Below are positions 34,518 through 44,096 of a DNA stretch of 64,000 nucleotides, in pieces. Source of the DNA: Chitinophagaceae bacterium UBA4857 (lineage in GTDB: Bacteria > Bacteroidota > Bacteroidia > Chitinophagales > Chitinophagaceae). Below the pieces are notes generated by a model. It saw nothing but the letters and a program-made list of their open reading frames with translations. It was not told the origin of the DNA and did not search any database. Position numbers and translations under genes: made by a program. Every line of letters starts with the position of its first letter. Within the stretch, counting starts at the first letter, position 1. The stretch lies in the NCBI GenBank assembly GCA_002399735.1, contig DHEF01000014.1, forward strand, positions 34,855 through 98,854, written 5' to 3'.

Positions 34518-34677
34518 TGTGTTGATTTTTTAGTTTTATGCTGATTTGATTCTATTATTCTTTGAGCCTTGCATCCTTTGGCTTCGGCGCAACAAGCAAT
34601 GATACCTAAGGATAACATTTTCGTACGGCTTGTAAGTCCATACTGTATAATTTGTACGTTGAATAATAACTATCCGG

Positions 34678-35000
34678 TTAGCTATTGATAAGGTTTAATA
34701 ATAAAAAAGGAATTTCTACCCATACATCTTTCAGGTTTTTATCTAAGAGGTGAAAGCAAATGATTATTAGAATACCAGTTGTCATAAGAAAGTTTCCTAT
34801 ACAAAAGTTTTGAGATGCAGTATAAGGAAGGCTGCAATCACCGTAATGGTACCATTTACCATAAGGGCCGTTTTGTTAAAGACCCACTTATTAAACATTT
34901 GTAACATTTCAGGTTTGCACGAGAACATGGCATGCCCTTGTTTGATACTCATAAACACAGCCACAATAGTAGGTGCAGTATTGATAATCTTAAAAATCAT
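34678..35000 (-). pseudogene. DoxX-like small membrane protein, interrupted by a -1 frameshift
   Basis: The frame from the ATG at 35000 gives 67 residues: MIFKIINTAPTIVAVFMSIK, QGHAMFSCKPEMLQMFNKW, and NGTITVIAAFLILHLKTFV, then a stop at 34797. Shifting back one base at that point continues as IGNFLMTTGILIIICFHLLD, KNLKDVWVEIPFLLLNLINS and a stop at 34678. Joined, this is a four-helix protein of about 107 residues of the DoxX-like kind, with the next helix exactly where expected. A single deleted base explains it. Either the gene is broken in this strain or the sequence has an error. Confidence 0.72.
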
Positions 35001-35166
35001 AGGTAGTCAGCTTTAGGTGTTAAAGAGATAAAATAAATACATTTTATTGTATTCACCATTTTTAATAGTAGAATATCAATTAAATTATAATATAAGTTAC
35101 ATAAACAAAGTTAACTTGTCTGTAAAACACACATTAAACAGTTTAAAAAGCAGCTATGTCATTTTT

Positions 35167-35180
35167 TTGATATTAATCAA
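35167..35180. promoter_or_regulatory. Possible FNR/CRP-family site
   Basis: TTGATATTAATCAA matches the FNR consensus TTGAT-N4-ATCAA exactly. It is 167 bases upstream of the DoxX-like gene in an otherwise empty AT-rich stretch (35001-35230). In AT-rich DNA such a match may occur by chance. Confidence 0.25.
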
Positions 35181-35231
35181 ATCAACTAAATAAAAGTACA
35201 TTTTTTAATGATATTCTGAGACTCAAGGGGT

Positions 35232-35388
35232 GACGGATAGTAGTGAAAAGTCCTGAGAAAACTGTGTAGCTAAGATTAAGATATAGGGTAAAAGTGAATA
35301 ACCCTTGCAGCAGGCTTTTACCCATATAACCTGTAGCTTCCTGTCGGATTTGTAATGGATAGCCACTAGCAGTTCTGCCAATGACGGC
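35232..35388 (+). repeat. Structured repeat family 2, copy A
   Basis: The copy begins GACGGATAGTAGTGAAAAGT and ends GGATTTGTAATGGATAGCC with a GC-rich tail. Inside it GGGTAAAAG (35286-35294) pairs with CTTTTACCC (35315-35323). It is related to 39190-39345 at both ends but has a different stem sequence. It lies directly after the stop codon of the sucrose-phosphate synthase gene. Confidence 0.7.
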
Positions 35389-35390
35389 TC

Positions 35391-37580
35391 CTAATTTAAA
35401 AAGTCTTTTATACTTGCCAAATGATGATAAATGCCTTCTAACACGCCTTTGGCTATTCTGTTTTTTGCAAAGTAAATTGATCTGTATTTTTTCAAGCTTT
35501 CCAATTCGGGACTATAATTAGATACAACAATAGCTTTTGTTTTACCACTGAGCATATCTTTATCATTACCGCCATTACCGGCTGTAATAATACGATTTAA
35601 GGGTTGGTTCCATTTATAACTAAGGTAACGTACTGCACTTCCTTTGCTTGCACGAAAAGGAAGTAAGTCTAAGAATTTATTATCGGTTAATAATACTTTT
35701 GCCCTGAATTTATTATCATCCAGGAATTTATATAAATCAGACAAATCGTTTTCGTTAAAAAAATCTTCGACGTAATAGCTCAGCTTAAACGGCCATTGTG
35801 CATCATCTTCTTGCATGCGTAGCCCGGGAAAACGTTGTAAGGATTCTTTTAACTCCTCACGTTTCCATTGATTATCTATATGACTTTCCCAACCTTTGTC
35901 CGGTATTAATTTATCGGTATAATAAATTTCTGTACCGGCGGAACAGATTAGCATATCCGGATTAGGCAGATTATACTTTTCAATAGCCTGTTGCGTAATA
36001 ATTTTATTCCGTCCGCTTGCAATACCAAAAACAACATCAGCCTGATGATTGTTTACCCACTCTGTTAAAATATCCAAACCTTCAACATCAGATCCTTCTA
36101 CTAATGTGCCATCCAAATCAGAGATAATAAACAACTTTGCATTAGCCAGTTTTTTACCATATGCTGTTTTATTTACAAAGTTTAAAGAGGTATTGTTATT
36201 TTGTTCAAACAAATCATTTACAATACCTAAATATTTATCGGCAAAAGATGGCCAGGAGTATAATTCTTTCGCAGCTACTACCCCATTTGCAGAATATTTT
36301 TCCCACAAGGTTTGATCGGCAATTATTTTTTTAAGTGCAGTAGCAATTGCATCGGGGTCTTCTACATCTACTAATAAGCCATTATCACATTTTTCTAAAA
36401 TTTCTTTGGGACCACCCGTTGGCGATGCTACCACAGGCAAACCACAAGCCGCGGCTTCTACAATAGTTAATCCAAAATTTTCACCCGGCGTGGCATTCAC
36501 AAACACCCCTTTTTTTCGAGCCGCTAAGCGATATATTTCAGGTACATCTAATTTAGGATCGTTCTTTTTGGGAATAGCCATCTTACCATACAAGTCATAC
36601 TTATCTAACAATAATAAAAGATTAGTAAGTATATCCTTTTCGTCGTCGGGCATTACTGTAATATCTTTCCTAACCCCTGCGAAGATGGCAAGGTTAGCCA
36701 TGGCCTGTAGCTCTTTGTCTTGCCCGTAAGATTGAATAATCGTTTCGAAATTTTTTCGTTTATCCGCTCTACCAATTGAAAGTATTATCGGTTTGTTAGG
36801 ATTAAACAAAAACCTTTCCATTTCGGAGTTAACCTTGTATAAGGTTTGCTCCTGCTCTACCGGCATGCTATACGATGGCATATCCAACCGATAGAAAGGA
36901 TAAAAAATATCGGAGCTTACACCCGGTGCTATTACGTGAAACTTGCCATGACCGTAATTGTTGTAACGGGTATATTGACTTTCGATGATATGTTGTGTGC
37001 TGGCGATTATTACATCAGCGCTTTTCAATACCATCTCTTCTACTTCAATACGTTTTTCCATATTGAATTTCTCATCAATCTTTTCTTCTGTCAATCCTTC
37101 ATTAAGCAATAACTCTTTTTTATTACGACCTAATGAATGACTGGTAGCAAAAAATGGTATACCAAATATTTCGCTAATGTGACTGGCTAAATAATTTCCA
37201 TCGGCATAATGTCCATGCACCACATCGGGCACATCGGCATCCTTCTCAATAAAATGTAATGTTTTATCGATAAATTCATCAAGATAATCCCAGAGTGTTT
37301 CTTTTTTTCTGTAAGTGTTACCACCACAGTTTATTCTGACAATACGAGCTTTCTCGTTAACTACTTCAATTTCATTTTCGTAAGAAGGAGCAACTCTTTT
37401 ATCACTAATCCTGCGAGTAAATAAATCAACCTTTCTTATTTGTGGGTGTTTAGAAAGACTGTCCAACATTTCTAACAGGTATTTTACTTGTCCGCCTGTA
37501 TCAGGATCTCTACCAATTTCGGGTTCGTTGAATCTTATGAGGCCATGGGGGCTGTATAACTGTACGTAATATTCTTCCAT
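35391..37580 (-). CDS. Sucrose-phosphate synthase fused to a HAD-IIB phosphatase
   Basis: From the ATG at 37580 the product has 729 residues. The first 460 are a GT4 glycosyltransferase starting MEEYYVQLYSPHGLIRFNEP with EIGRDPDTGGQVKYLLEML, the UDP-sugar/fructose-6-phosphate site of sucrose-phosphate synthases. PGENFGLTIVEAAACGLPVV supplies the E-x7-E motif. From about residue 480 a HAD domain begins (IISDLDGTLVEGSDVEGL) and ends with ITAGNGGNDKDML, as in sucrose-6-phosphate phosphatase. The fused protein could make sucrose from UDP-glucose and F6P in one polypeptide. A related product such as mannosylfructose is an alternative. An upstream TTG at 37616 is less likely. It is divergent from a GH32-like gene. 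Confidence 0.88.
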   Translation of the reverse strand: MEEYYVQLYSPHGLIRFNEPEIGRDPDTGGQVKYLLEMLDSLSKHPQIRKVDLFTRRISDKRVAPSYENEIEVVNEKARIVRINCGGNTYRKKETLWDYLDEFIDKTLHFIEKDADVPDVVHGHYADGNYLASHISEIFGIPFFATSHSLGRNKKELLLNEGLTEEKIDEKFNMEKRIEVEEMVLKSADVIIASTQHIIESQYTRYNNYGHGKFHVIAPGVSSDIFYPFYRLDMPSYSMPVEQEQTLYKVNSEMERFLFNPNKPIILSIGRADKRKNFETIIQSYGQDKELQAMANLAIFAGVRKDITVMPDDEKDILTNLLLLLDKYDLYGKMAIPKKNDPKLDVPEIYRLAARKKGVFVNATPGENFGLTIVEAAACGLPVVASPTGGPKEILEKCDNGLLVDVEDPDAIATALKKIIADQTLWEKYSANGVVAAKELYSWPSFADKYLGIVNDLFEQNNNTSLNFVNKTAYGKKLANAKLFIISDLDGTLVEGSDVEGLDILTEWVNNHQADVVFGIASGRNKIITQQAIEKYNLPNPDMLICSAGTEIYYTDKLIPDKGWESHIDNQWKREELKESLQRFPGLRMQEDDAQWPFKLSYYVEDFFNENDLSDLYKFLDDNKFRAKVLLTDNKFLDLLPFRASKGSAVRYLSYKWNQPLNRIITAGNGGNDKDMLSGKTKAIVVSNYSPELESLKKYRSIYFAKNRIAKGVLEGIYHHLASIKDFLN

Positions 37581-37671
37581 CCCTTTCCTTTTTGTTAACT
37601 TCGTAAAGGTAGCCAAAACTCTTCTCTTATGTGTTCATTTAATTATTTCATTAAACTGAAAATAGAAGATT

Positions 37672-39141
37672 ATGTATTCAGGTTCGGGTTTTAGCGATTG
37701 GGAAATTGGCGATATTACTGTTATCATTCACGATGATGTTTATCATTTATTCCATTTAATTATTCCTAATCATGATTATATAGCACATGCCACTTCGCAT
37801 GATGGGATTTCCTGGAAAAGAGTAAACAATGCTTTGTTTGTAGGACATCCCGGCGAATGGGACGATGATATGTTATGGACCATGCATGTTGTACAGGAAG
37901 GTGAAACATTTGAAATGTATTATACCGGACTACAGCGTAAAGATCGTGGTGTAATATCAAGAGTAGGGTTTGCTTCATCAACAAACCTGATTGACTGGAC
38001 AAAAAATAATAAAAAAGGGTACCCCATTGAGCCCGATGATATTTTTTATGAAGCTCATGAAAAAAATCCACGTAAATGGATAAGTTTTAGAGACCCTTAT
38101 AAATTTGACCACGAAGGAGAAAGTTATTTATTAATAGCCGCACGCAGTGTAGAAGGGCCTGTATCACGAAGAGGATGTGTAGGTTTGGTAAAAATTACGA
38201 ACGATGTAATTGAATATTTACCGCCTTTGCTTTATCCATTGGTGTATGATGATATTGAATGCCCCTGTGTTTTTCAATTAAATGGAAGGTTTTATTTAAT
38301 AGGTTCGATAAGAGAAGATATAAAAATAAGATATTGGTTTGCACCAGAGTTTATGGGTGAATACCACTCCTTTCACGAAGATGTTTTATTACCACCAGGT
38401 AATTATGCAGCAAGAGTAGTAGAAGACGGTGAACATTTATTAGTTTATAACTTTTTTTATGCTTTTGGTGAAATAAATGCCTTGAGGGTATTGCCACCGC
38501 CTAAACAGTTAAGTACTGATGAGCGTGGGAGGTTGATACTAAAAAGTTATTATCGTTGGGATGAAATGATTACTAAAACTTACAAGCAACCTGAGTTTGA
38601 TACATTTAAAACTATACTAAAAAATCCGACAGCATTTTCATCGATTGAAGATGACAAGTTTTTTTGTGGATCGAGAAGTGGCTATGAAATATTCTGTTTT
38701 GAAAAACCTTCCGACTCGTTTAAATGGGAAGGCATACTTACCGTTGAAGGCATGGGAAAACTAGGGCTGGTTTGTGATATGGATAATGATGGCAACGGTT
38801 ACTTTATTTCGTTTGATATTACACATGGCGTAACTAATATCAGGGCCTGGGGTTTTAACCCGAAGGATAATAAAAACAATTTTATTTTTAATAACATTCA
38901 GACGGCTTTTTTTACCATGACAACCACGAACTCATTACATTTTAGTTTGATCAGATATGGTAATTATATTGAACTATCGGTAAATGGTATTGTTAAGCTT
39001 ACCCTTATGGACTATGCTTTTTCGGGAAAGGGAATAGGATTGTATTCGGCTTCATCAGTTATATCTATACAAAATTCTTTATTACATGTTTTACCCGACC
39101 CTGAAGAAGAATATGTTAAACCTGAAGAGCCGGTAATATAA
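37672..39141 (+). CDS. GH32-like (beta-fructosidase superfamily) hydrolase
   Basis: This 489-residue cytoplasmic protein (no signal peptide) has a five-bladed propeller followed by a C-terminal beta-sandwich from about residue 320. Family-32-type blocks can be placed: an early Asp in WEIGDITVIIHDD, RDP in WISFRDPYKF, and EC in YDDIECPCVFQLNGRFYLIG. These correspond to the nucleophile, transition-state stabiliser and acid/base of invertases, though the first block is divergent. With a sucrose-phosphate synthase divergently encoded 91 bases away, hydrolysis or transfer of a fructosyl unit from sucrose is the best guess. GH43 or GH130-like activity cannot be excluded. Confidence 0.75.
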   Translation: MYSGSGFSDWEIGDITVIIHDDVYHLFHLIIPNHDYIAHATSHDGISWKRVNNALFVGHPGEWDDDMLWTMHVVQEGETFEMYYTGLQRKDRGVISRVGFASSTNLIDWTKNNKKGYPIEPDDIFYEAHEKNPRKWISFRDPYKFDHEGESYLLIAARSVEGPVSRRGCVGLVKITNDVIEYLPPLLYPLVYDDIECPCVFQLNGRFYLIGSIREDIKIRYWFAPEFMGEYHSFHEDVLLPPGNYAARVVEDGEHLLVYNFFYAFGEINALRVLPPPKQLSTDERGRLILKSYYRWDEMITKTYKQPEFDTFKTILKNPTAFSSIEDDKFFCGSRSGYEIFCFEKPSDSFKWEGILTVEGMGKLGLVCDMDNDGNGYFISFDITHGVTNIRAWGFNPKDNKNNFIFNNIQTAFFTMTTTNSLHFSLIRYGNYIELSVNGIVKLTLMDYAFSGKGIGLYSASSVISIQNSLLHVLPDPEEEYVKPEEPVI

Positions 39142-39189
39142 AAAAGATATACCAGCGAGTAATATTGCTGATGGTTATTCTACTGTTGA

Positions 39190-39345
39190 AAGGCCGGCGG
39201 ATAGAAATGGAAAGCCCGGTGAGGAAAAGGTGTGTGGCATAAGGTATAGGGCCAATGGATGAAGCATTGTAATAAATAAAACTTTTACCTTTAAACCTAT
39301 GCCCTATACCTTACTTGTGCCGGACTTGTAATGGATAGCCGCCAC
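39190..39345 (+). repeat. Structured repeat family 2, copy B
   Basis: The copy begins GGCGGATAGAAATGGAAAGC and ends GGACTTGTAATGGATAGCC plus GCC. GGTATAGGGC (39243-39252) pairs with GCCCTATACC (39301-39310), extended by AA/TT, and the outer GGCGG pairs with CCGCC. It is in the same orientation as copy A. It lies after the GH32-like gene and before the 3' end of the NtrY-like kinase. The tail to 39380 contains short CTGTTGCTGATGG repeats. Confidence 0.72.
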
Positions 39346-39395
39346 TGCTGGTGATAGTAGCACTGTTGCTGATGGCCCACTTAAAAATAAACATT

Positions 39396-42300
39396 TTATT
39401 CTTCAGATTTTACAAGTGGTAGCTGTACAAAAAATGTTGTGCCTACGTTTTCAAAAGTGGTAAACCAGATATGGCCGCGGGCTTGTTCTACAATACCTTT
39501 ACACATGGCTAAGCCTAAACCTGTGCCTGATGTTTTGGTAGTAAAGTTGGGTGTAAAAATATTTGCCTGAAAATCTTTTGGAATACCCACACCATTATCG
39601 GCAATACTTAGTAAAACAGTATCGCCACTTATACTTTCGGTAATTGTAATAGTTGCATCATACTTCTCGTGCAATGCATCAATGGCATTGATGATTAGGT
39701 TGGTAAACAATCTGTTCATCTGCGTTCTGTCGGCAGCAACATAAATAGGCTGACCAATAGGTTGCCATTTAATTGTAACTGCACTATTGGCACTATGTAG
39801 GTCTATTTGTTTTCTTATTTTATCGTGTAAATCAAATACTTCAACTTTTACATTACCAATATTGGCAAACTGCGAAAAATCGGAAGCAATTTTTGACAAG
39901 TGATCAATTTGCTCCACCAAAGTGTTGGCTACATTTTGCGATAACTTGGACACATCGGGGTGATTACTATTGATAGCTTTTTGCAAATATTGCAAACTAA
40001 GCTTCATGGGTGTAAGCGGATTTTTTATTTCATGCGCTACCTGCCTTGCCATTTCACGCCACGCCCCTTCCCTTTCTGATTTTGCAAGTGTTGTTGCGCT
40101 GGCATCTAATTTACTTACCATGGTATTGTACTCATCCACCAACTGCCCTATTTCATCATTACGTGGCCAATCAATTTTTTCGTTGCTTTTGCTAAGGTTA
40201 ACCTCACGCATTTTTAAGCTGATAAGTGTAAACGACTGCGTAATACGATTGGTAATGATTAACGCAATTACACCGGCAATTAAAAATATAAATGCGTTTA
40301 AGATGATGATGGTGATAAGAAAATTGGATATTTCCTGCTTTAATTCCTGCTCGGATGTAAAATACGGAATACCTAAATATGCATATACAATTCCGTTATG
40401 ATCACGTACCGGCGCATAAACACTAAGATAAGAAAGACGACCGATAGTTTCTTTTTGTACATGTTGTACATAACGCAGTTTACTTAAGTTGTAAAAAGCA
40501 ACAGGGTCTATTTTACTGCTTAATACGCCTTGTGTATATACTTCCTTTTGTGAGGATACTTTTAAATCGCCACTGAGATCGTAAATATTTACGTCCACGC
40601 CATGTATGTCCGAAACTTCTTCCAGAATTTTTTGTACCCTGCTTTCGCTGTTGCCGGTTGAATCTTTATCCGTTTCGCCTCCAGGTATTAAATTTAGACC
40701 CACACCAATTTCCTGCTGCATCTGCTTAAGCATAATATTCATGGTACGGCTTAACTTATCACTATTATTTTTTTCATACCTGTTGATAAAAAACGAGATA
40801 GTCGCAATACCAATAACCAAAAATGAAAACAAGCTTACAAAAATAAATGTGTTATGTACCTGGTTCCTGATACTTACATAAAATACAGAACGCAACTCTT
40901 TTACTTTATGACCATATTTAAACAAGAAGGATAATAACTGTACTACTGCTACCAATAGTAAAAAGGCGCAAAAGAGATAAGAGAATAAACTGATAGATTC
41001 AATGAGCGTATCACGCTTACGCACCATTACAGCAACCTTTTCGTTACTGGCACGGTACCATAATTCGTCAAACTCATCTTTAGGTCTTGTTACATATTGA
41101 TCTTTAGGAACCTGATCCTGCGAAAGCCAGGTTGGGAATGGATACTTACCGGTAGAAGTCATTAACCTACCGGCATTATAAACAGCATAAGAATAAATGG
41201 GTGAGCTCTCGGGGTCATTTTTCTTAAACTGCCTGAACAGTTCCGGAAACAATGCATCGCTGCTGTATTTTTTAGGTAAGGAAACAAAAAAGAAAGAGCC
41301 CATTTTGTTACCTAACGAATCTTTTACTATTCTTTCAGTAATATAAGCGTACTTATCAAATGAAGTTTCATAATAAAATAAATCAGTTATACCTGTTGGC
41401 CTTGATTGAACTTTTATAATTGTATTAAGGTCATTATAAGAGCTAGCCTCAGTATTGTTAACAGGATTATCCAGCGAATCGAAAACAAAAAGGTTCGTAG
41501 TAAATTTATCGCGGTAACCGGAATAGTTCATATTAACAATGCTATCCCTTAATTGCTCGTTATCCAACGAATCGTGAAAACGGTGAAAATTATCGCTCAG
41601 AAAATCATTGTCCAGGTAAGCAATAGCAATACTCATCAGGTTTTCGCTGGAGGGGTCGTACTGCTCGGCAATTTTTAATATGTAAAACTTTCTCCGTGCC
41701 CATTCTGCATTTTTATTTTCGTGCAACATAATGGCTGATATGGAAGTACAGAAAACAAAAATCCAGAATAAAATACCTGCTATATTAAATCGTAAACGAT
41801 AAAGTATTAAACCATCCCTGCTTACCAACCATGTGTAACCAATTAACCATAATAAAACCGGTAAGTAAAATAAGACCTCCTTATTACTAGGGTTAAACGT
41901 TAAGTAAACTAAGCCTGAAAAACCAATGGCCAGATAAATTAAAAAGGTTCGTCCCCTAAACACCACTGTCATTAACCGGAATAACAACTGTGTAAAATAG
42001 TAGTACGATAAGGACAACGTAGCCAGTACAATAAAACCAAAACCGGTGTAAATGGTAAGACTAAAAAAATCAGTTACATCAAAAGATATTTTTGAATCGG
42101 CCACAATACTGCGAATTGTACTGGCAACGTAAAATGTAGATGCAATTAGTAACACCAGGCAAATAACCCCTAAAACCCATACGCTGGTTTTTTTCCATCC
42201 CGTAAAATCTATTTGCCTGTGTTGTAGCTTAAACCAGCTAAAAATAATAATCCAGGAAAAAATAGCCGAGTTTATCAATAAATCGCCCAGGGAACGTTGC

Positions 42301-43157
42301 ACAAAGTTGGAACCATATATTGCCGGATCAAACAATTCGTACTGCCGCAGGTTAAAAAAATGAGGATACAGGTAACTTACAACCCTTAAACAAATCAGCG
42401 TGATGGCTATTACACCAATACCGGCCCAAACCGATTTTGTACGTACCAATCTGTCAGCAGTTGTCTGCATGGCCAATAGTAACAAAAATAAACCCGCTAC
42501 ACGAAGCACTATGGTAATCCAGTTACTTTTTAAAATATTATCAGCCGCTTTTTTCTCCAGATAAAACAACGCTTTTCCTTCACGGGTTTTAACCGGATAC
42601 TCCGTTACTTTATTGGCTATCTCTATACGATTTTCGGCCGATGCATTGTATGTAAACTCTCTGGGTAAGTAATCGGTTTGTATAAAAAAAGATGATCTAA
42701 CCAACACCATACCATATGCTGTAACTCCCGGTAATGAAGGAACCTGCTTACGTATAACATAATAGTAGCCATTGGTAAGATGATAAAAATATTCACCATC
42801 TTTTTCTTCTAATACTTCCTGGGGTGGTAATATTTTTTGTGTACTCCAAAATAAAATATTGGGTTCATAAGGGCCGTCTTTATATAAAAAAAGGCTTGTG
42901 TTATCATAGTTTGTTTGGGCTATATCATGCAGGTCATTGGTATGTAGTGTTAATTTGCGTAACAGCAATGTATCTTCTAAAAAAGCATCAAAATGCCGGG
43001 CTTCCCGTGACAGGTAAAGCTCAGCCTGCGCTATGTCGCCAATGATGGCGGGTTTACTGAAATAAATTTTTTCGGTAATAAAAGAGGCGGCAAAAAGCAA
43101 CAGCGCAGTAAACGCCAATGCAAATTTTGAAAAAAAGGTTCTGTTTAGCTTAGCCAC
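39396..43157 (-). CDS. NtrY-like membrane sensor histidine kinase
   Basis: This 1253-residue kinase starts at GTG 43157, which overlaps the stop of mazG by one base. The N-terminal two thirds hold a membrane anchor, a large periplasmic-type region, a cluster of membrane helices at about 205-460 and further helices around 720-780 and 950-980, followed by a HAMP segment. The HisKA domain has His1042 (VAHEIKNPLTPMKL) and HATPase_c has FTNLIINAIDAL, ADNGVGIPKDF and GTGLGLAMCKGIVEQ, close to NtrY. No response regulator is adjacent, so its partner is elsewhere. The signal is unknown. Confidence 0.9.
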   Translation of the reverse strand: MAKLNRTFFSKFALAFTALLLFAASFITEKIYFSKPAIIGDIAQAELYLSREARHFDAFLEDTLLLRKLTLHTNDLHDIAQTNYDNTSLFLYKDGPYEPNILFWSTQKILPPQEVLEEKDGEYFYHLTNGYYYVIRKQVPSLPGVTAYGMVLVRSSFFIQTDYLPREFTYNASAENRIEIANKVTEYPVKTREGKALFYLEKKAADNILKSNWITIVLRVAGLFLLLLAMQTTADRLVRTKSVWAGIGVIAITLICLRVVSYLYPHFFNLRQYELFDPAIYGSNFVQRSLGDLLINSAIFSWIIIFSWFKLQHRQIDFTGWKKTSVWVLGVICLVLLIASTFYVASTIRSIVADSKISFDVTDFFSLTIYTGFGFIVLATLSLSYYYFTQLLFRLMTVVFRGRTFLIYLAIGFSGLVYLTFNPSNKEVLFYLPVLLWLIGYTWLVSRDGLILYRLRFNIAGILFWIFVFCTSISAIMLHENKNAEWARRKFYILKIAEQYDPSSENLMSIAIAYLDNDFLSDNFHRFHDSLDNEQLRDSIVNMNYSGYRDKFTTNLFVFDSLDNPVNNTEASSYNDLNTIIKVQSRPTGITDLFYYETSFDKYAYITERIVKDSLGNKMGSFFFVSLPKKYSSDALFPELFRQFKKNDPESSPIYSYAVYNAGRLMTSTGKYPFPTWLSQDQVPKDQYVTRPKDEFDELWYRASNEKVAVMVRKRDTLIESISLFSYLFCAFLLLVAVVQLLSFLFKYGHKVKELRSVFYVSIRNQVHNTFIFVSLFSFLVIGIATISFFINRYEKNNSDKLSRTMNIMLKQMQQEIGVGLNLIPGGETDKDSTGNSESRVQKILEEVSDIHGVDVNIYDLSGDLKVSSQKEVYTQGVLSSKIDPVAFYNLSKLRYVQHVQKETIGRLSYLSVYAPVRDHNGIVYAYLGIPYFTSEQELKQEISNFLITIIILNAFIFLIAGVIALIITNRITQSFTLISLKMREVNLSKSNEKIDWPRNDEIGQLVDEYNTMVSKLDASATTLAKSEREGAWREMARQVAHEIKNPLTPMKLSLQYLQKAINSNHPDVSKLSQNVANTLVEQIDHLSKIASDFSQFANIGNVKVEVFDLHDKIRKQIDLHSANSAVTIKWQPIGQPIYVAADRTQMNRLFTNLIINAIDALHEKYDATITITESISGDTVLLSIADNGVGIPKDFQANIFTPNFTTKTSGTGLGLAMCKGIVEQARGHIWFTTFENVGTTFFVQLPLVKSEE

Positions 43158-43930
43158 TAGCTTTTTTGTTTTTTAATTGTATTCCATAACTCGTCCATCT
43201 CCATTAAATTCATTTCGCCTAAAACCTTCCCCTGCGCAGTTGCCAGCTCTTCCATTTGTGTAAACCTCTTTATAAACTTTCTATTGGTTAGTTCCAGCGC
43301 CGATTCTGCATCTACACGCAAAAACCGTGCATAATTAATTAAAGAGAACATTAAATCTCCAAATTCGGCCTCCGTAGCTGCTTTGTCATTAGCGGCAATA
43401 GCCTCTTTCAGCTCACCTATCTCCTCTTCCACCTTGTCCCAAACCTGTTCTTTTTCCTCCCATTCAAAGCCAACCTTCCGGGCTTTTTCCTGTAACCGGA
43501 TGGCTTTAACCGTGGCCGGCAAACTGTTAGGCACACCACCCAATACCGACTTTTTCCCTTCGGACAGTTTTATCAGTTCCCAATTTCTTTTCACATCTTC
43601 CTCATCATTCACCTGTACATCACCATAAATATGCGGGTGACGTCTTATCAGTTTTTCGCAAACACCATCAATCACCTCATCAATAGTAAACTTTTGCTGC
43701 TCACTGGCAATTTTTGCATAAAAGACAATATGCAGCAACACATCTCCCAATTCCTCCTTTATTCCGTCCCAATCATTATTGGTAATAGCATCAGCCAGTT
43801 CATAAGTTTCTTCTATGGTAAGTGTTCGTAAGGTTTGCTCGGTTTGTTTCTGATCCCAAGGGCATTTTTCCCGCAATTCATCCATTATTGTTAGCAACCT
43901 TTGTAAACCGTTTTTGCTGATTGTTTCCAT
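43157..43930 (-). CDS. mazG: Nucleoside triphosphate pyrophosphohydrolase MazG
   Basis: This 257-residue two-domain MazG removes pyrophosphate from abnormal or excess NTPs. The first domain has CPWDQKQTEQTLRTLTIEET and EELGDVLLHIVFYAKI (the EExx..ExxD metal site). The second has EIGELKEAIA and EAEFGDLMFSLINYARFLRV. The length is normal for the Escherichia coli-type protein. Its stop codon shares a base with the GTG of the following kinase gene (TAGTG), so the two are translationally coupled. The functional link is not obvious. Confidence 0.95.
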   Translation of the reverse strand: METISKNGLQRLLTIMDELREKCPWDQKQTEQTLRTLTIEETYELADAITNNDWDGIKEELGDVLLHIVFYAKIASEQQKFTIDEVIDGVCEKLIRRHPHIYGDVQVNDEEDVKRNWELIKLSEGKKSVLGGVPNSLPATVKAIRLQEKARKVGFEWEEKEQVWDKVEEEIGELKEAIAANDKAATEAEFGDLMFSLINYARFLRVDAESALELTNRKFIKRFTQMEELATAQGKVLGEMNLMEMDELWNTIKKQKS

Positions 43931-44096
43931 AAATAATTAAAATTAAACGCTAAATAAAGCATAAGTAAACGCCACCATGCACAAAAGCCTTGTCCTTCGC
44001 CAATACTAAAAAAATAATGCCACAAATATACACGACTATCCCACTTTTTACGTTTACTGCATAAATGAGCTATTTTTGCAAAATAAATCCCAGTAC

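Noticed and set aside
34810..35016. 68-codon plus-strand ORF opposite the DoxX-like gene
   Set aside because: The minus-strand reading continues coherently across a frameshift into another membrane helix; the plus-strand product looks like the mirror of that helix pattern.
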